A DNA stretch of 64,000 bases from Pseudomonas sp. LB-090624 (lineage in GTDB: Bacteria; Pseudomonadota; Gammaproteobacteria; Pseudomonadales; Pseudomonadaceae): contig NZ_QJRL01000003.1 of the NCBI RefSeq assembly GCF_003205205.1, forward strand, positions 124,001-188,000, given 5' to 3'. This document shows positions 1 through 11,444 of this stretch, piece by piece. Every line of letters begins with the position of its first letter. Positions within the stretch are counted from its first letter, which is position 1. The notes beneath the pieces were generated by a model. That model was not told where the DNA came from and ran no database searches. It saw only the letters and a list, made by a program, of their open reading frames with translations. Made by a program: the position numbers and the translations under genes.

Positions 1-1
1 C

Positions 2-238
2 GGGCTGAAGGATGCCAAGACCACCTTCCTGATCGGGCTTTGCTGCTACTGGCTGGTGGGCGCGCCGAGTGCCTGGCTGTTCGCGTTCAACCTGGGTGGT
101 GGGGCGGTCGGGATCTGGTGGGGCTTGGCGCTGGGCCTGGCGTGTGCGGCGGTGGCGCTGACGTTTGGCTTTGAGTGGCGGATGAAGCGGTTGATGAGAA
201 AGGCTGGTGTGCCCGACAGGTCCGCAGTGCCAGTGTGA
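2..238 (+). CDS. MATE-family multidrug efflux protein, C-terminal fragment
   Basis: This is the last 78 codons of a gene that begins before the window. The visible protein starts GLKDAKTTFLIGLCCYW, which matches the 'RGLKDAKTP' region before the last two helices of MATE (NorM/PmpM-type) exporters. Two hydrophobic segments follow (about residues 9-32 and 37-58), then a basic tail. The family exports cationic drugs across the inner membrane in exchange for Na+ or H+. The frame ends in TGA at 236-238, and a 20-bp-arm inverted repeat follows. Substrate cannot be judged from this piece. Confidence 0.8.
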   Translation, partial: GLKDAKTTFLIGLCCYWLVGAPSAWLFAFNLGGGAVGIWWGLALGLACAAVALTFGFEWRMKRLMRKAGVPDRSAVPV

Positions 239-264
239 TAGTCGGGGCTGCTCTGCCGCCCTAC

Positions 265-315
265 CGCAACACCAGGCCGCTCCCACATGGCATGGGGGAG
301 CGGCCTGGTGTTGCG
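265..315. repeat. Perfect inverted repeat, 20-bp arms, between convergent genes
   Basis: The arms at 265-284 and 296-315 are exact reverse complements, separated by 11 bases. They contain the GGCCGCTCCC core seen in other REP-like elements here. The element lies between two converging genes, so it could act as a bidirectional transcription barrier. No T-run follows it. Confidence 0.75.
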
Positions 316-343
316 ATGGAGGGCCAAGCTCTCCCCTGCGATG

Positions 344-2008
344 TCACAGGCTAACCAGCTTCGGCCTGCTGCAATCCAGCAGAAAATCGATCAACTCCGC
401 CACCGGCAGCGGCTTGCTGACCAAAAAGCCCTGCACCTGGTCACACCCAAACCCGCGCAGCAATGCCAGCTGCTCTTCACTTTCCACCCCTTCAGCCACC
501 ACCTCGAGGTTGAGGTTGTGCGCCAGGTTGATCATGGCGTGCACCAGCTTGCGATTCTCTTCGCGCATCTCCATCTCGGCAACGAAGCTGCGGTCCACCT
601 TGAGCAAGGTAATCGGCAGGCTGTTGAGGTGGACGAACGACGAAAAACCGGTGCCAAAGTCATCCAGCGAAAAGCGCACGCCCAACCGGCCGAGAGCGTC
701 CATGGTCTGGCGCACCAGTTCGTTGCGGCGCATCACCGCCGTTTCGGTCAGTTCGAATTCCAGCCAGCGGGCGTCTACGCCGTGCTCGAGGATCAGCCGG
801 CTCAAGGTGGCCAGCAACTGGCTGTCCTGAAACTGGCGGAAGCTCAGGTTGACCGCCATGTGCAGCGGCTCCAGGCCGCGCTCGCACAACGCCTGCATGT
901 CGCGCAGGGCGCGGGAGATCACCCAGTAGCCCAACGGTACGATCAGCCCGCTCTGCTCGGCCAGCGGCACGAACTCGCTGGGCGGCAGCAACCCGCGCTC
1001 GGCATGCCGCCAGCGCACCAGCGCCTCAAGGCCGACGATACGCCCGTCAGCCAGGTTCAGCCGCGGTTGGTAGTGCAGTTCCAGTTCGTCACGGCGCAGG
1101 GCGCGGCGCAGCTCGCTTTCCAGGTCGGCGAGGCTGCGGGCGTTGCGGTTGATACGTTCATTGAAGACATGGAAGGTGCAGCCCTGGCTGCCCTTGGCCT
1201 GGCGCATGGCGATATGCGCGTGCCACATCAACGGGTCGGCGCCGCCCTGGGCACGAGCATGGGCCAGGCCCAGGCTGCAGCCTAGCAGCAGGCTTTCGCC
1301 GTCGATCCAGTAGGGTTCGGCCAGGGCCTCGACGATACGCTCGGCAATCCACTCGGCGCGGTTGGCGTCGCGGCGGGTGTCGATCAGCAAGGCGAATTCG
1401 TCGCTGCCCAAGCGTGCCAGTTGGTCGCCCGCCTCCAGCTGGTGCTTCAGCCGCGCCACCACCTGCAGGATCAGACGGTCGCCGCTCTGATGGCCAAGGG
1501 CATCGTTGACATGGCGAAAGTTGTCCAGGTCGAGATGGCCAAGGGCAATGCCACGGCCTTCATTCTCGGCCAGGCGTGCGGTAAGCAGGGCCTGGAAGCC
1601 TTGGCGGTTGGCGATGCCGGTCAGCGGGTCTTGCTCGGCCAGGCGTTGCAAGGTAGCCACCAGCACCCCGCGCTCACGCACATGGCGCAGTGAGCGGCGC
1701 AGGGTATCGGCGTTAAGCTGGCCACGTACCAGCCAGTCGCTGACACCGCTGGGTGCAGCCGCAGGCTCGTGGTCGAGCAGCAGGATCGTCGGCAGCTCGC
1801 AGCGCCCGGGCGCTGGTTGCAGTGCCGAGGTTGCCAGGATCACGGCTTGGCGGTCGTGGCTGAACAGGCTGTCCACCGCTTCCCAGTTCGGTGCGGTCAA
1901 CAGCACTGCGCTGCCGTCCAGTGCCTGCACGCAATCGCGCAGCAGCACGGTCCATTCCGGCTCATCAGCCAACAGCAGCAAACGCAGAGGTTCGACAGGC
2001 GTGGACAA
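344..2008 (-). CDS. GGDEF/EAL cyclic-di-GMP protein with degenerate receiver-like N-terminus
   Basis: The 554-residue product has a Rossmann-like N-terminus (about 8-115) that resembles a response-regulator receiver but lacks the phosphoacceptor Asp (ILATSAL stands at that strand). A GGDEF domain follows (about 125-290), with signature GSDEF at 201-205 and no RxxD inhibitory site. An EAL domain runs from about 300 to 550, with EALVRW at 328, NLSFRQF, ELTE, DDFGTGFSS, KVDRSF and EGVE, so the phosphodiesterase residues look complete. Likely activity is c-di-GMP hydrolysis, with the GGDEF half weak or regulatory. The start is a TTG with AAGGAG five bases upstream. A possible Fur box lies about 55 bases upstream. 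Effector and partner are unknown. Confidence 0.88.
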   Translation of the reverse strand: MSTPVEPLRLLLLADEPEWTVLLRDCVQALDGSAVLLTAPNWEAVDSLFSHDRQAVILATSALQPAPGRCELPTILLLDHEPAAAPSGVSDWLVRGQLNADTLRRSLRHVRERGVLVATLQRLAEQDPLTGIANRQGFQALLTARLAENEGRGIALGHLDLDNFRHVNDALGHQSGDRLILQVVARLKHQLEAGDQLARLGSDEFALLIDTRRDANRAEWIAERIVEALAEPYWIDGESLLLGCSLGLAHARAQGGADPLMWHAHIAMRQAKGSQGCTFHVFNERINRNARSLADLESELRRALRRDELELHYQPRLNLADGRIVGLEALVRWRHAERGLLPPSEFVPLAEQSGLIVPLGYWVISRALRDMQALCERGLEPLHMAVNLSFRQFQDSQLLATLSRLILEHGVDARWLEFELTETAVMRRNELVRQTMDALGRLGVRFSLDDFGTGFSSFVHLNSLPITLLKVDRSFVAEMEMREENRKLVHAMINLAHNLNLEVVAEGVESEEQLALLRGFGCDQVQGFLVSKPLPVAELIDFLLDCSRPKLVSL

Positions 2009-2061
2009 GCGGGCTCCTTAGGGCTTTACGGTGCTACGGGAGAGATCGGGTATGCTACTGC

Positions 2062-2080
2062 ATTAATGAAAATGATTTAC
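2062..2080 (-). promoter_or_regulatory. Possible Fur box upstream of the GGDEF/EAL gene
   Basis: By eye, 13 of 19 positions match the Fur consensus GATAATGATAATCATTATC, with the core AATGAAAATGATT. It sits in an AT-rich patch 54-72 bases upstream of the TTG start of the GGDEF/EAL gene. This is a weak to moderate match and has not been scored against a matrix. Confidence 0.35.
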
Positions 2081-2183
2081 ACTTTTATACATGCAGTGAA
2101 AGGTGCTGCGTCCCGACGTATTTTGTCGTGCATCCTGCGCGAAACCTGACCGGTCGGCAAATACGATTTTTCCAGTACATGGC

Positions 2184-2236
2184 ATTAGTCTGACTAATAC
2201 TCACGGCTGCACAAAAGTCTGACTCAGACGTCAGAC
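2184..2236 (+). promoter_or_regulatory. Paired AGTCTGACT palindromes upstream of rep
   Basis: A perfect 15-base palindrome, ATTAGTC-T-GACTAAT, lies at 2184-2198, and a perfect 13-base palindrome, GTCTGA-C-TCAGAC, at 2217-2229. Both contain AGTCTGACT (2187-2195 and 2216-2224; start to start 29 bases, about three helical turns). A further inverted half, GTCAGAC, is at 2230-2236. The block lies 70-120 bases before the rep start, so it looks like an operator. The binding protein is unknown. Confidence 0.5.
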
Positions 2237-2305
2237 GGTCGCGCCACAACCGCCCCATGCCTGTTAGAATGCGCGGCTATTTTCTGGCGACCCCCGGTTT
2301 CTAGC

Positions 2306-4952
<2,647 letters not shown>

Positions 4953-4964
4953 ACGCGGCACTGC

Positions 4965-5046
4965 TTCGCGGCCACGCCCGCGCCCACAGGCACAGCACAG
5001 TTATCGAACGCTGTGCTGTGCCTGTGGGCGCGGGCGTGGCCGCGAA
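4965..5046. repeat. Perfect inverted repeat, 36-bp arms, REP-like
   Basis: The arms at 4965-5000 and 5011-5046 are exact reverse complements around a 10-base loop (TTATCGAACG). The outer ends carry the TTCGCGG core shared with other palindromes in the window. It fills the gap between the converging xpt and acetyl-CoA hydrolase genes and could stop transcription in both directions. Confidence 0.85.
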
Positions 5047-5060
5047 TGGCAGCACCCGTT

Positions 5061-6920
5061 TCATCTGGTTGCCACCAGCCCCGCCAGCAACAAGCGCTGG
5101 TAAAGTTCTTCTTTCAGCCCCTGCGGCTGCCCCAACTGCATACGCTCCAGGTGGCGCTCGTACCCCTCTGGCCCCGGCGCATCCAGCGCGGCCTTACCCA
5201 GCTCCAGCACCTCGCTCAGCTTGAACTTGCTCTTCAACCAGTTCAGCGCCCGCAACAGATCCCGCTCCTCGGCCGTAAAGTCCGTGCCCATCGGATACTC
5301 CGGGAACAGCCGCGCATGCTGTGCCCTGATCGCCTCCAGGCGTTGCGGGGTATTGTCGGTAAAGCGCGCCTCCAACTGAAAGTCGTCAGCAAGCTTGCCA
5401 GCTTCTTTGGCCTGCTTGATCAGGCCCGGCTGGAACCGCGAATCGCTCACCGCCAACAACCGCGCGATCACTTCGCTGTCAGTCTGCCCACGCAGGTCGG
5501 CAATGCCGTATTCGGTCACCACGATATCGCGAAGGTGCCGGGGGATGGTGCAGTGGCCATAGGTCCATAACAGGTTCGAGGTGACCTCTCCGCCCGCTTC
5601 ACGCCAGCTGCGCAACAGCAGAATCGAGCGCCCGCCCTCCAGCGCATGGCCCTGGGCAACGAAGTTGTACTGCCCGCCCACACCACTGAGCACACGGCCG
5701 TCCTCCAGCTGGTCGGCCACTCCGGCGCCGAGGAGGGTCATGCCGAACGCAGTGTTGATGAAGCGCGCATCGCGACGCTGTCGGCGCTTGAGTTCCTCCT
5801 GCCCATAGAGCTCGTTGATGAAGCTGATACGGGTCATGAAAAATTGCGCACGCTGCTCCAGCGGCATCTCGCGCAAGCGCTGGTAGAACGCTTGCGGGCC
5901 GAGGAAAAAGCCGCCATGCAGTATTGCCCCCTGCTCGTCCGCCGGGCGTCGTAGCAGCCCTGCTTCGGCCAACACCAGCAGGCCGTTGACGAACATCTCG
6001 CTACAGCCATACAAGCCCTGGGCGAACGTATCCAGGCCTCCTTCCCGCTCGATCAGTGGCTGCCACGGGCCGACATCCAGCGCCTTGAGCACCGCACGGT
6101 AACCGGCGTTGTCCCCCTGGCGTGCCAGCAATGCCGCCGCAACTGCATCGCCCATGGCACCAATGCCAATCTGCAGGGTGCCGCCGTCACGCACCAGGCT
6201 GCTGGCGTGCAAGCCGATACAGTGATCCTGGATGCCGACCGGCATGTTCGGCGTGGAGAACAGGCGGTGTTGTTCCGCCTCATCCAGCAGCAGGTCGAAG
6301 GCATCGATGGGCAGCTCGGCATCGCCTGGCATGTAAGGCAGTTCGGCATGCACCTGGCCCAGCATGAGGATGGTTTCGCCAGCTGCCCGGCGCTTGGCAA
6401 TCATCGGCAGCAGGTCGAGGGTGATGTCGGGGTTGCAGGCCAGGCTCAGGTGGACAGGCTTTTCGGGTGTGGCGGCCACCAACTGGGCAATCAGGTTCAA
6501 GCCCTTGGCGTTGATATCACGTGCGGCGTGGCTGTAGTTGCTGCTGACGTAGTCCTGCTGGGCCGATTCACTGTGCAGCAGGCTACCGGGCTGCATGAAG
6601 AACTGCTCGACACGGATGTTCGGTGGCAGGCTGTCGTTGCGCAGGTCTGCGAGGTAGCTGAGTTCTTCGTAGTCAGCGAAGACACGCTCGACGAAGGGTT
6701 CGAGAAAGCGCCGTTGCAAGCCATCGCCCAGCGGCGGGCGGCCAAGGGACAGGGCGGTATAGATGGTCAGGCGACGTTCGGGCAGCTCGCGTACACGGGC
6801 ATAGAGCGCGTTGACGAAGGCATTGGGTTTGCCCAGGCCCAAAGGCAGGCCCATATGGATATGGGTTGGCAGCCGGGACAAGACCTGCTCGACAGCCTGG
6901 TCGATGGAGCAGAGGTGCAT
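5061..6920 (-). CDS. Acetyl-CoA hydrolase/transferase family protein
   Basis: The 619-residue product belongs to the acetyl-CoA hydrolase/CoA-transferase family (Cat1, succinyl-CoA:acetate CoA-transferase relatives). Recognisable parts are THIHMGLPLGLGKPN near the N-terminus, IQDHCIGLHASSLVRDGGTLQIGIGAMGDA in the middle, and the C-terminal GVGGQYNFVAQGHALEGGRSI and VTEYGIADLRGQT blocks. The family moves or hydrolyses CoA thioesters of short acids. The ATG chosen has AGGAGG five bases upstream; the frame stays open 36 codons further upstream, but that part overlaps a terminator. At over 600 residues it is longer than typical 500-residue members. Exact substrate is unknown. Confidence 0.85.
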   Translation of the reverse strand: MHLCSIDQAVEQVLSRLPTHIHMGLPLGLGKPNAFVNALYARVRELPERRLTIYTALSLGRPPLGDGLQRRFLEPFVERVFADYEELSYLADLRNDSLPPNIRVEQFFMQPGSLLHSESAQQDYVSSNYSHAARDINAKGLNLIAQLVAATPEKPVHLSLACNPDITLDLLPMIAKRRAAGETILMLGQVHAELPYMPGDAELPIDAFDLLLDEAEQHRLFSTPNMPVGIQDHCIGLHASSLVRDGGTLQIGIGAMGDAVAAALLARQGDNAGYRAVLKALDVGPWQPLIEREGGLDTFAQGLYGCSEMFVNGLLVLAEAGLLRRPADEQGAILHGGFFLGPQAFYQRLREMPLEQRAQFFMTRISFINELYGQEELKRRQRRDARFINTAFGMTLLGAGVADQLEDGRVLSGVGGQYNFVAQGHALEGGRSILLLRSWREAGGEVTSNLLWTYGHCTIPRHLRDIVVTEYGIADLRGQTDSEVIARLLAVSDSRFQPGLIKQAKEAGKLADDFQLEARFTDNTPQRLEAIRAQHARLFPEYPMGTDFTAEERDLLRALNWLKSKFKLSEVLELGKAALDAPGPEGYERHLERMQLGQPQGLKEELYQRLLLAGLVATR

Positions 6921-7006
6921 CAGGGCCTCCTGAAACATCCATGGGTTCAGGGGTTGGACATAGGGCTGAAGTAATTGGTTGCCGGCGAAGAGGCCGGCCA
7001 GGCAAC

Positions 7007-7036
7007 AAAAAACAAAGCCCGCCATCAACGGCGGGC
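7007..7036 (-). terminator. Rho-independent terminator of the cytochrome c5 gene
   Basis: Read on the minus strand it is GCCCGCC, a six-base loop, GGCGGGC, then TTTGTTTTTT. It lies 22 bases past the stop of the cytochrome c gene. Confidence 0.88.
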
Positions 7037-7057
7037 CTCATGCAATTCAGCTGTAAA

Positions 7058-7480
7058 TCACAGCCCGGACATTTTCTTGATTGCCCCTTTCAGGTCTTCA
7101 TCCGAGCAGTCGGCACAGGTGCCCTTCGGCGGCATGGCGTTGATACCGGTAATGGCCTTGGCCAGGATGCCATCCAGGCCGCCCTGGTGGTCGGCGCGTT
7201 CTTTCCACGCGGCGGCGTCACCAATTTTAGGCGCGCCGAGCAAGCCGCTGCCATGGCAGGCGTTGCAGTGCTTGGCGATGATCTCGTCCGGCGTCTTGGC
7301 ACCTCCGCCACCAGCAGTTGCAGCCACTTCCATGCCTTTGCATTCCTGGCCCTGCACGCACACCTGGCCAACCGGCTCCAGGCGTTTTGCGATGTCGTCA
7401 TTGGTCGCAGCGGTTGCGCTCATTGCCCAGAGGGCGAATACGGCTGCTGGTACGGCCAGCATCTTCTTGATTTGGTTCAC
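7058..7480 (-). CDS. Cytochrome c5-type periplasmic monohaem cytochrome
   Basis: The 140-residue protein starts with a signal peptide (MNQIKKMLAVPAAVFALWAMSATA). It has one haem site, CNACH at about 72-76, a methionine ligand in INAMPPKG, and the extra CADC pair near the C-terminus typical of cytochrome c5. It should carry electrons in the periplasm. The GTG start has GAGGG seven bases upstream; an upstream extension would not encode a leader. A glycine-rich stretch (about 57-60) separates the N-terminal part, which has two more cysteines (C41, C47), from the haem domain. A strong terminator follows. Confidence 0.9.
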   Translation of the reverse strand: MNQIKKMLAVPAAVFALWAMSATAATNDDIAKRLEPVGQVCVQGQECKGMEVAATAGGGGAKTPDEIIAKHCNACHGSGLLGAPKIGDAAAWKERADHQGGLDGILAKAITGINAMPPKGTCADCSDEDLKGAIKKMSGL

Positions 7481-7616
7481 GCGAACACCCTCATGGTGGC
7501 TAATCACGCTCGCGGCCACGGAACGGCGAGCGTTGAAAAGTATAGCGGGAACCCAGAGGCCGTGAAACGACCCTACACTGGAAAGGGGTATTGCCGAATC
7601 AATGCACTGCGCTGGA

Positions 7617-8165
7617 TCAAAAGTTTGAAGGCGTCGCCGCACTGATCAGCCGCGCAGGCTGGTCAAACGGGTTGCGGAAGCGATGCGGCCGGGTGCTTTC
7701 GAAGTAGTAGCTGTCGCCTTCTTCAAGGATGAATATCTCGTTGCCGACCACCAGTTCCAGTCGGCCTTCCAGCAGGATGCCGGTTTCTTCGCCGTCATGG
7801 GTAAGCATCTCGGCACCGGTATCGGCACCCGGCGGGTACACCTCGGTGAGGAAAGCTATGGCGCGATTGGGGTGCGATTTGCCGACCAGTTTCATGGTGA
7901 CCGCACCGTCCGAGATATCGATCAGTTCGTGCGCCTTGTAGACGATCTGCGCCGGGCTCTCCGTCTCCAACTCGACCGAAAAGAACTCGACCATCGACAT
8001 GGGAATGCCGCTCAGCACCTTGCGCAGCGAGCTGATGGAGGGGCTGACGCTGTTCTTCTCGATCATCGAGATGGTGCTGTTGGTGACCCCGGCTCGCTTG
8101 GCGAGTTCGCGCTGGGACAGGCCCTTGAGCTTGCGGATGGCTTGCAGTCGTTCGCCGACGTCCAA
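7617..8165 (-). CDS. XRE-family regulator with cupin domain, PuuR-like
   Basis: The 182-residue protein has a helix-turn-helix (about 6-60, LKGLSQRELAKRAGVTNSTISMIE) followed by a C-terminal cupin_2 barrel (about 105-178, GEETGILLEGRLELVVGNE, GDSYYFESTRPHRFRNP). This arrangement and length match PuuR of E. coli, the repressor of gamma-glutamyl-putrescine genes. PuuA, PuuB, PuuC and PuuD homologues lie within 28 kb, which supports a polyamine role, though no operator was recognised. The start is TTG with AGGAGG eight bases upstream. The neighbours, cytochrome c5 and alanine racemase, do not share the function. Confidence 0.82.
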   Translation of the reverse strand: MDVGERLQAIRKLKGLSQRELAKRAGVTNSTISMIEKNSVSPSISSLRKVLSGIPMSMVEFFSVELETESPAQIVYKAHELIDISDGAVTMKLVGKSHPNRAIAFLTEVYPPGADTGAEMLTHDGEETGILLEGRLELVVGNEIFILEEGDSYYFESTRPHRFRNPFDQPARLISAATPSNF

Positions 8166-8272
8166 AGCTGGAGCCTCCTGAAACGGTGAAAGGGGGTGGA
8201 TGTGAACGATATCATGGCAATGCCGTTCAGTATTTACAACACACCGCCCCTCAACCTGTCCGCTTCAGCGTG

Positions 8273-9346
8273 TCATTCGCCGACGTAGTCCCGTGGTACC
8301 CGCTTCAGGTTGCAGAAGATCTGGTACGGAATGGTGCCCGCATGCGCGGCCACCTCACTGGCCAGCACCTGCTTGCCCCACAGCTCGACCGGGCTACCGA
8401 CGGTGGCTTCAGGCACGTCGGTGAGGTCGATGCAGAGCATGTCCATCGACACTCGGCCGATCAGCTGGGTGCGCTTGCCGGCCACCAGCACCGGGGTGCC
8501 GTTGGGTGCCTGGCGCGGGTAGCCATCGGCATAACCCATAGCGACCACGCCGACACGGGTTGGCCGGGGGCTGACGAACTTGGCACCGTAGCCCACCGGC
8601 TCACCGGCGGGCAGCTCGCGCACGCTGATGACCCGCGATTGCAGCGTCATCACCGGTTGCAAGCGTTCGGCCTCGGCCTGGGGCTCGTCGAACGGCGAAG
8701 CACCGTACAGCATCAGGCCTGGGCGCACCCAGTCGCTGGGCGCTTGCGGCCAACCCAGAACGCCAGGGGAATTACGCAAGCTGCACTCGGCAGCCAAGCC
8801 CTGTCGGGCGGCTTCGAACACTGCGATCTGCTGCGCGGTGGCATCGGCGTCCAGCTCGTCGGCGCGGGCGAAGTGGCTCATCAGCACAATGCGTGAAACC
8901 TTGCCGCTGGCCAGCAGGCGCTGGTAGGCCTCGTGGTAGTCCTTGGGGTGCAGGCCGGCGCGGTGCATGCCGCTGTCCAGCTTCAACCAGACGGTCAGCG
9001 GCTTGTGCAGCTGGGTCTTTTCGATGGCTTCCAGCTGCCAAAGCGAGTGCAGCACGCACCACAGGTCGTGCTCGGCGATCAGCGCCAGCTCGCTGGCTTC
9101 AAAGAAGCCTTCCAGCAACAGGACCGGGGCCTTGATACCGGCGGCGCGCAATTCCAGCGCCTCTTCGATGCAGGCCACGGCAAAGCCGTCGGCTTCGGCC
9201 TCCAGGGCCAGGGCACAGCGCACGGCGCCGTGGCCGTAGGCATCGGCCTTGATCACGGCGAGGGCTTTGGCGCCGGTCAGTTCACGGGCCAGACGGTAGT
9301 TGTGGCGCAGGGCCTGGAGGTCGATCAGGGCGCGGGCGGGACGCAT
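8273..9346 (-). CDS. dadX: Catabolic alanine racemase
   Basis: The 357-residue PLP enzyme interconverts L- and D-alanine. The PLP lysine is K33 in [10 protein letters not shown]. The C-terminal beta domain has GYGAKFVSP and [11 protein letters not shown]. Its place just downstream of dadA marks it as the catabolic DadX that feeds D-alanine to the dehydrogenase, rather than the biosynthetic Alr. The start [10 protein letters not shown] has AAGG about eight bases upstream; eight more codons are open upstream but lack homology. A REP pair separates it from dadA, so co-transcription would have to read through this hairpin. Confidence 0.92.
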   Translation of the reverse strand: MRPARALIDLQALRHNYRLARELTGAKALAVIKADAYGHGAVRCALALEAEADGFAVACIEEALELRAAGIKAPVLLLEGFFEASELALIAEHDLWCVLHSLWQLEAIEKTQLHKPLTVWLKLDSGMHRAGLHPKDYHEAYQRLLASGKVSRIVLMSHFARADELDADATAQQIAVFEAARQGLAAECSLRNSPGVLGWPQAPSDWVRPGLMLYGASPFDEPQAEAERLQPVMTLQSRVISVRELPAGEPVGYGAKFVSPRPTRVGVVAMGYADGYPRQAPNGTPVLVAGKRTQLIGRVSMDMLCIDLTDVPEATVGSPVELWGKQVLASEVAAHAGTIPYQIFCNLKRVPRDYVGE

Positions 9347-9393
9347 GGCGGCTGCCTTATGGTGGTTCACAGGTTGAAAACGGTGTTGGGTTC

Positions 9394-9475
9394 TTCGCGG
9401 CTAAAGCCGCTCCCACAGGGGACCGCACAATGTCCATGAACATGCGATCCTTGTGGGAGCGGCTTTAGCCGCGAA
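9394..9475. repeat. REP pair in inverted orientation
   Basis: Two copies of a core reading TTCGCGGCTAAAGCCGC plus TCCCACA lie at 9394-9420 and, inverted, at 9449-9475, around a unique spacer. Each copy is itself a small hairpin. It lies in the dadA-dadX gap. Confidence 0.82.
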
Positions 9476-9492
9476 TGAGCCGGCACAGGCTA

Positions 9493-10797
9493 TTACTGCT
9501 GGTGAGCCGGCGCGCTTTGCCCGTGCTTGGCCACTTCCCGGCTGTTGCCATAACGGGAAATGTCCAGGCCTTCGGCACTGATCTGCGGCTTCTTGCGCGC
9601 AATCAGGTCGGCAAGCAGGCGGCCCGAGCCGCACGCCATGGTCCAGCCCAATGTACCGTGACCGGTGTTCAGGAACAGGTTGCGGAAGGCCGTGGCACCG
9701 ACGATCGGCGTACCGTCCGGGGTCGCCGGGCGCAGGCCGGTCCAGAAGCTGGCCTGGCTCAAGTCACCGCCGCGAGGATAAAGGTCGTTGACGATCATCT
9801 CCAGTGTTTCGCGCCGGCGCGGGTTCAGCGACAGGTCAAAACCGGCGATTTCAGCCATCCCGCCAACGCGGATGCGGTTGTCGAAACGGGTGATCGCAAC
9901 CTTGTAGGTTTCGTCGAGAATGGTCGAGGTCGGGGCCATGTCGGCGTTGGTGATCGGCACGGTCAGCGAATAACCTTTCAATGGGTACACCGGGGCCTTG
10001 ATGCCCAGCGGCTTGAGCATCTGCGGCGAGTAGCTGCCCAGCGCCAGCACATAGCGGTCAGCGGTTTCCAGCTTGCCATCGATCCACACGCCATTGATAC
10101 GGTCACCCGCGAAGTCCAGACGTTGGATGTCCTGGCCGAAGCGGAACTCCACGCCGAGCTTCAGCGCCATGTCGGCCAGCTTGGTGGTGAACAGTTGGCA
10201 ATCGCCGGTCTGGTCATTTGGCAGGCGCAGCGCGCCCGCCAGGATGTCTTTCACGCCCGCCAGGGCGGGTTCGACGCGGGCGATGCCGTCGCGATCAAGC
10301 AGTTCATAGGGCACGCCGGACTGCTCGAGCACGGCAATGTCCTTGGCAGCAGCATCGACCTGGGCCTGGGTGCGGAACAGCTGGGTAGTGCCCAGGCTGC
10401 GGTTTTCGTAGTTGATGCCGGTTTCGGCGCGCAGTTCGTCGAGGCAGTCACGGCTGTACTCGGACAGGCGCACCATGCGCTCCTTGTTCACCGCGTAACG
10501 GCTGGCGGTGCAGTTGCGCAGCATCTGGGCCATCCACAGGTACTGGTCGACATCACCCGTGAGCTTGATCGCCAGAGGGGCGTGGCGCTCCAGCAGCCAT
10601 TTGATGGCTTTCAGTGGCACGCCGGGGGCGGCCCACGGCGAGGCATAGCCGGGCGAGATCTGGCCGGCATTGGCAAAGCTGGTTTCCATGGCCACCGCTG
10701 GCTGGCGGTCGACCACCGTCACTTCGAAACCTTGCCGGGCCAGGTAGTAGGCACTGGCGGTTCCGATTACGCCGCTACCAAGTACCAGAACTCGCAT
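9493..10797 (-). CDS. dadA: D-amino acid dehydrogenase small subunit
   Basis: The 434-residue flavoprotein oxidises D-alanine (and other D-amino acids) to pyruvate and ammonia, passing electrons to the respiratory chain at the inner membrane. The FAD motif [16 protein letters not shown] is at residues 5-20 and the C-terminal FAD region is [15 protein letters not shown]. The start MRVLVLGSG has GAGGG eight bases upstream. It is transcribed away from lrp and toward dadX, the usual Pseudomonas dad arrangement. Confidence 0.95.
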   Translation of the reverse strand: MRVLVLGSGVIGTASAYYLARQGFEVTVVDRQPAVAMETSFANAGQISPGYASPWAAPGVPLKAIKWLLERHAPLAIKLTGDVDQYLWMAQMLRNCTASRYAVNKERMVRLSEYSRDCLDELRAETGINYENRSLGTTQLFRTQAQVDAAAKDIAVLEQSGVPYELLDRDGIARVEPALAGVKDILAGALRLPNDQTGDCQLFTTKLADMALKLGVEFRFGQDIQRLDFAGDRINGVWIDGKLETADRYVLALGSYSPQMLKPLGIKAPVYPLKGYSLTVPITNADMAPTSTILDETYKVAITRFDNRIRVGGMAEIAGFDLSLNPRRRETLEMIVNDLYPRGGDLSQASFWTGLRPATPDGTPIVGATAFRNLFLNTGHGTLGWTMACGSGRLLADLIARKKPQISAEGLDISRYGNSREVAKHGQSAPAHQQ

Positions 10798-10953
10798 CGT
10801 TGTATCCCTCATACGCGGCACGCCGCAGACTTTTATTGAAATGGCATGAATGGGCGCAGTATAAAAATTTGAGACCAGTGCAATTCACTATATAAAAGCC
10901 TATTATTGGCGAGAATTCTCGGCAAAAACGCCTTTCACGGAGGGGCATCCCCT
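10798..10953. promoter_or_regulatory. dadA-lrp divergent control region
   Basis: This 156-base gap is much more AT-rich than its surroundings (for example 10861-10910, with TATAAAAATTTG and CACTATATAAAAG). It must hold the divergent promoters of dadA and lrp, and Lrp sites are expected by analogy with other dad operons. I could not fix individual boxes. Confidence 0.45.
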
Positions 10954-11442
10954 ATGAGAACCCAGCACCAGAGCAAGCGTGAACTGGACAAGATCGACCG
11001 TAACATCCTGCGTATCCTGCAGAATGACGGGCGTATTTCCTTCACCGAACTGGGCGAGAAAGTTGGGCTGTCCACCACCCCTTGCACCGAGCGGGTTCGC
11101 CGCCTGGAACGCGAGGGCATCATCATGGGCTACAACGCCCGCCTGAACCCGCAGCACCTCAAGGGCAGCCTGCTGGTGTTCGTCGAAATCAGCCTGGACT
11201 ACAAGTCCGGCGACACCTTCGAGGAGTTCCGCCGCGCGGTGCTGAAGCTGCCGCACGTGCTGGAATGCCACCTGGTTTCCGGTGATTTCGACTACCTGGT
11301 GAAAGCGCGCATTTCGGAGATGGCTTCGTACCGCAAGCTGCTCGGCGATATCCTGCTGAAACTGCCGCACGTGCGTGAGTCGAAGAGCTACATCGTGATG
11401 GAAGAAGTGAAAGAGAGCCTCTGCCTGCCGATCCCGGACTGA
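10954..11442 (+). CDS. lrp: Lrp/AsnC-family regulator of the dad genes
   Basis: The 162-residue protein has an N-terminal winged helix-turn-helix (about 12-60, LDKIDRNILRILQNDGRISFTELGEKVGLSTTPCTERVRRLE) and a C-terminal RAM ligand-binding domain (about 75-150). It is the usual divergent partner of dadA, sensing L-alanine or leucine. The start has AGGGG eight bases upstream. It is very close to E. coli Lrp in length (164), so a broader global role is possible. Confidence 0.92.
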   Translation: MRTQHQSKRELDKIDRNILRILQNDGRISFTELGEKVGLSTTPCTERVRRLEREGIIMGYNARLNPQHLKGSLLVFVEISLDYKSGDTFEEFRRAVLKLPHVLECHLVSGDFDYLVKARISEMASYRKLLGDILLKLPHVRESKSYIVMEEVKESLCLPIPD

Positions 11443-11444
11443 GG

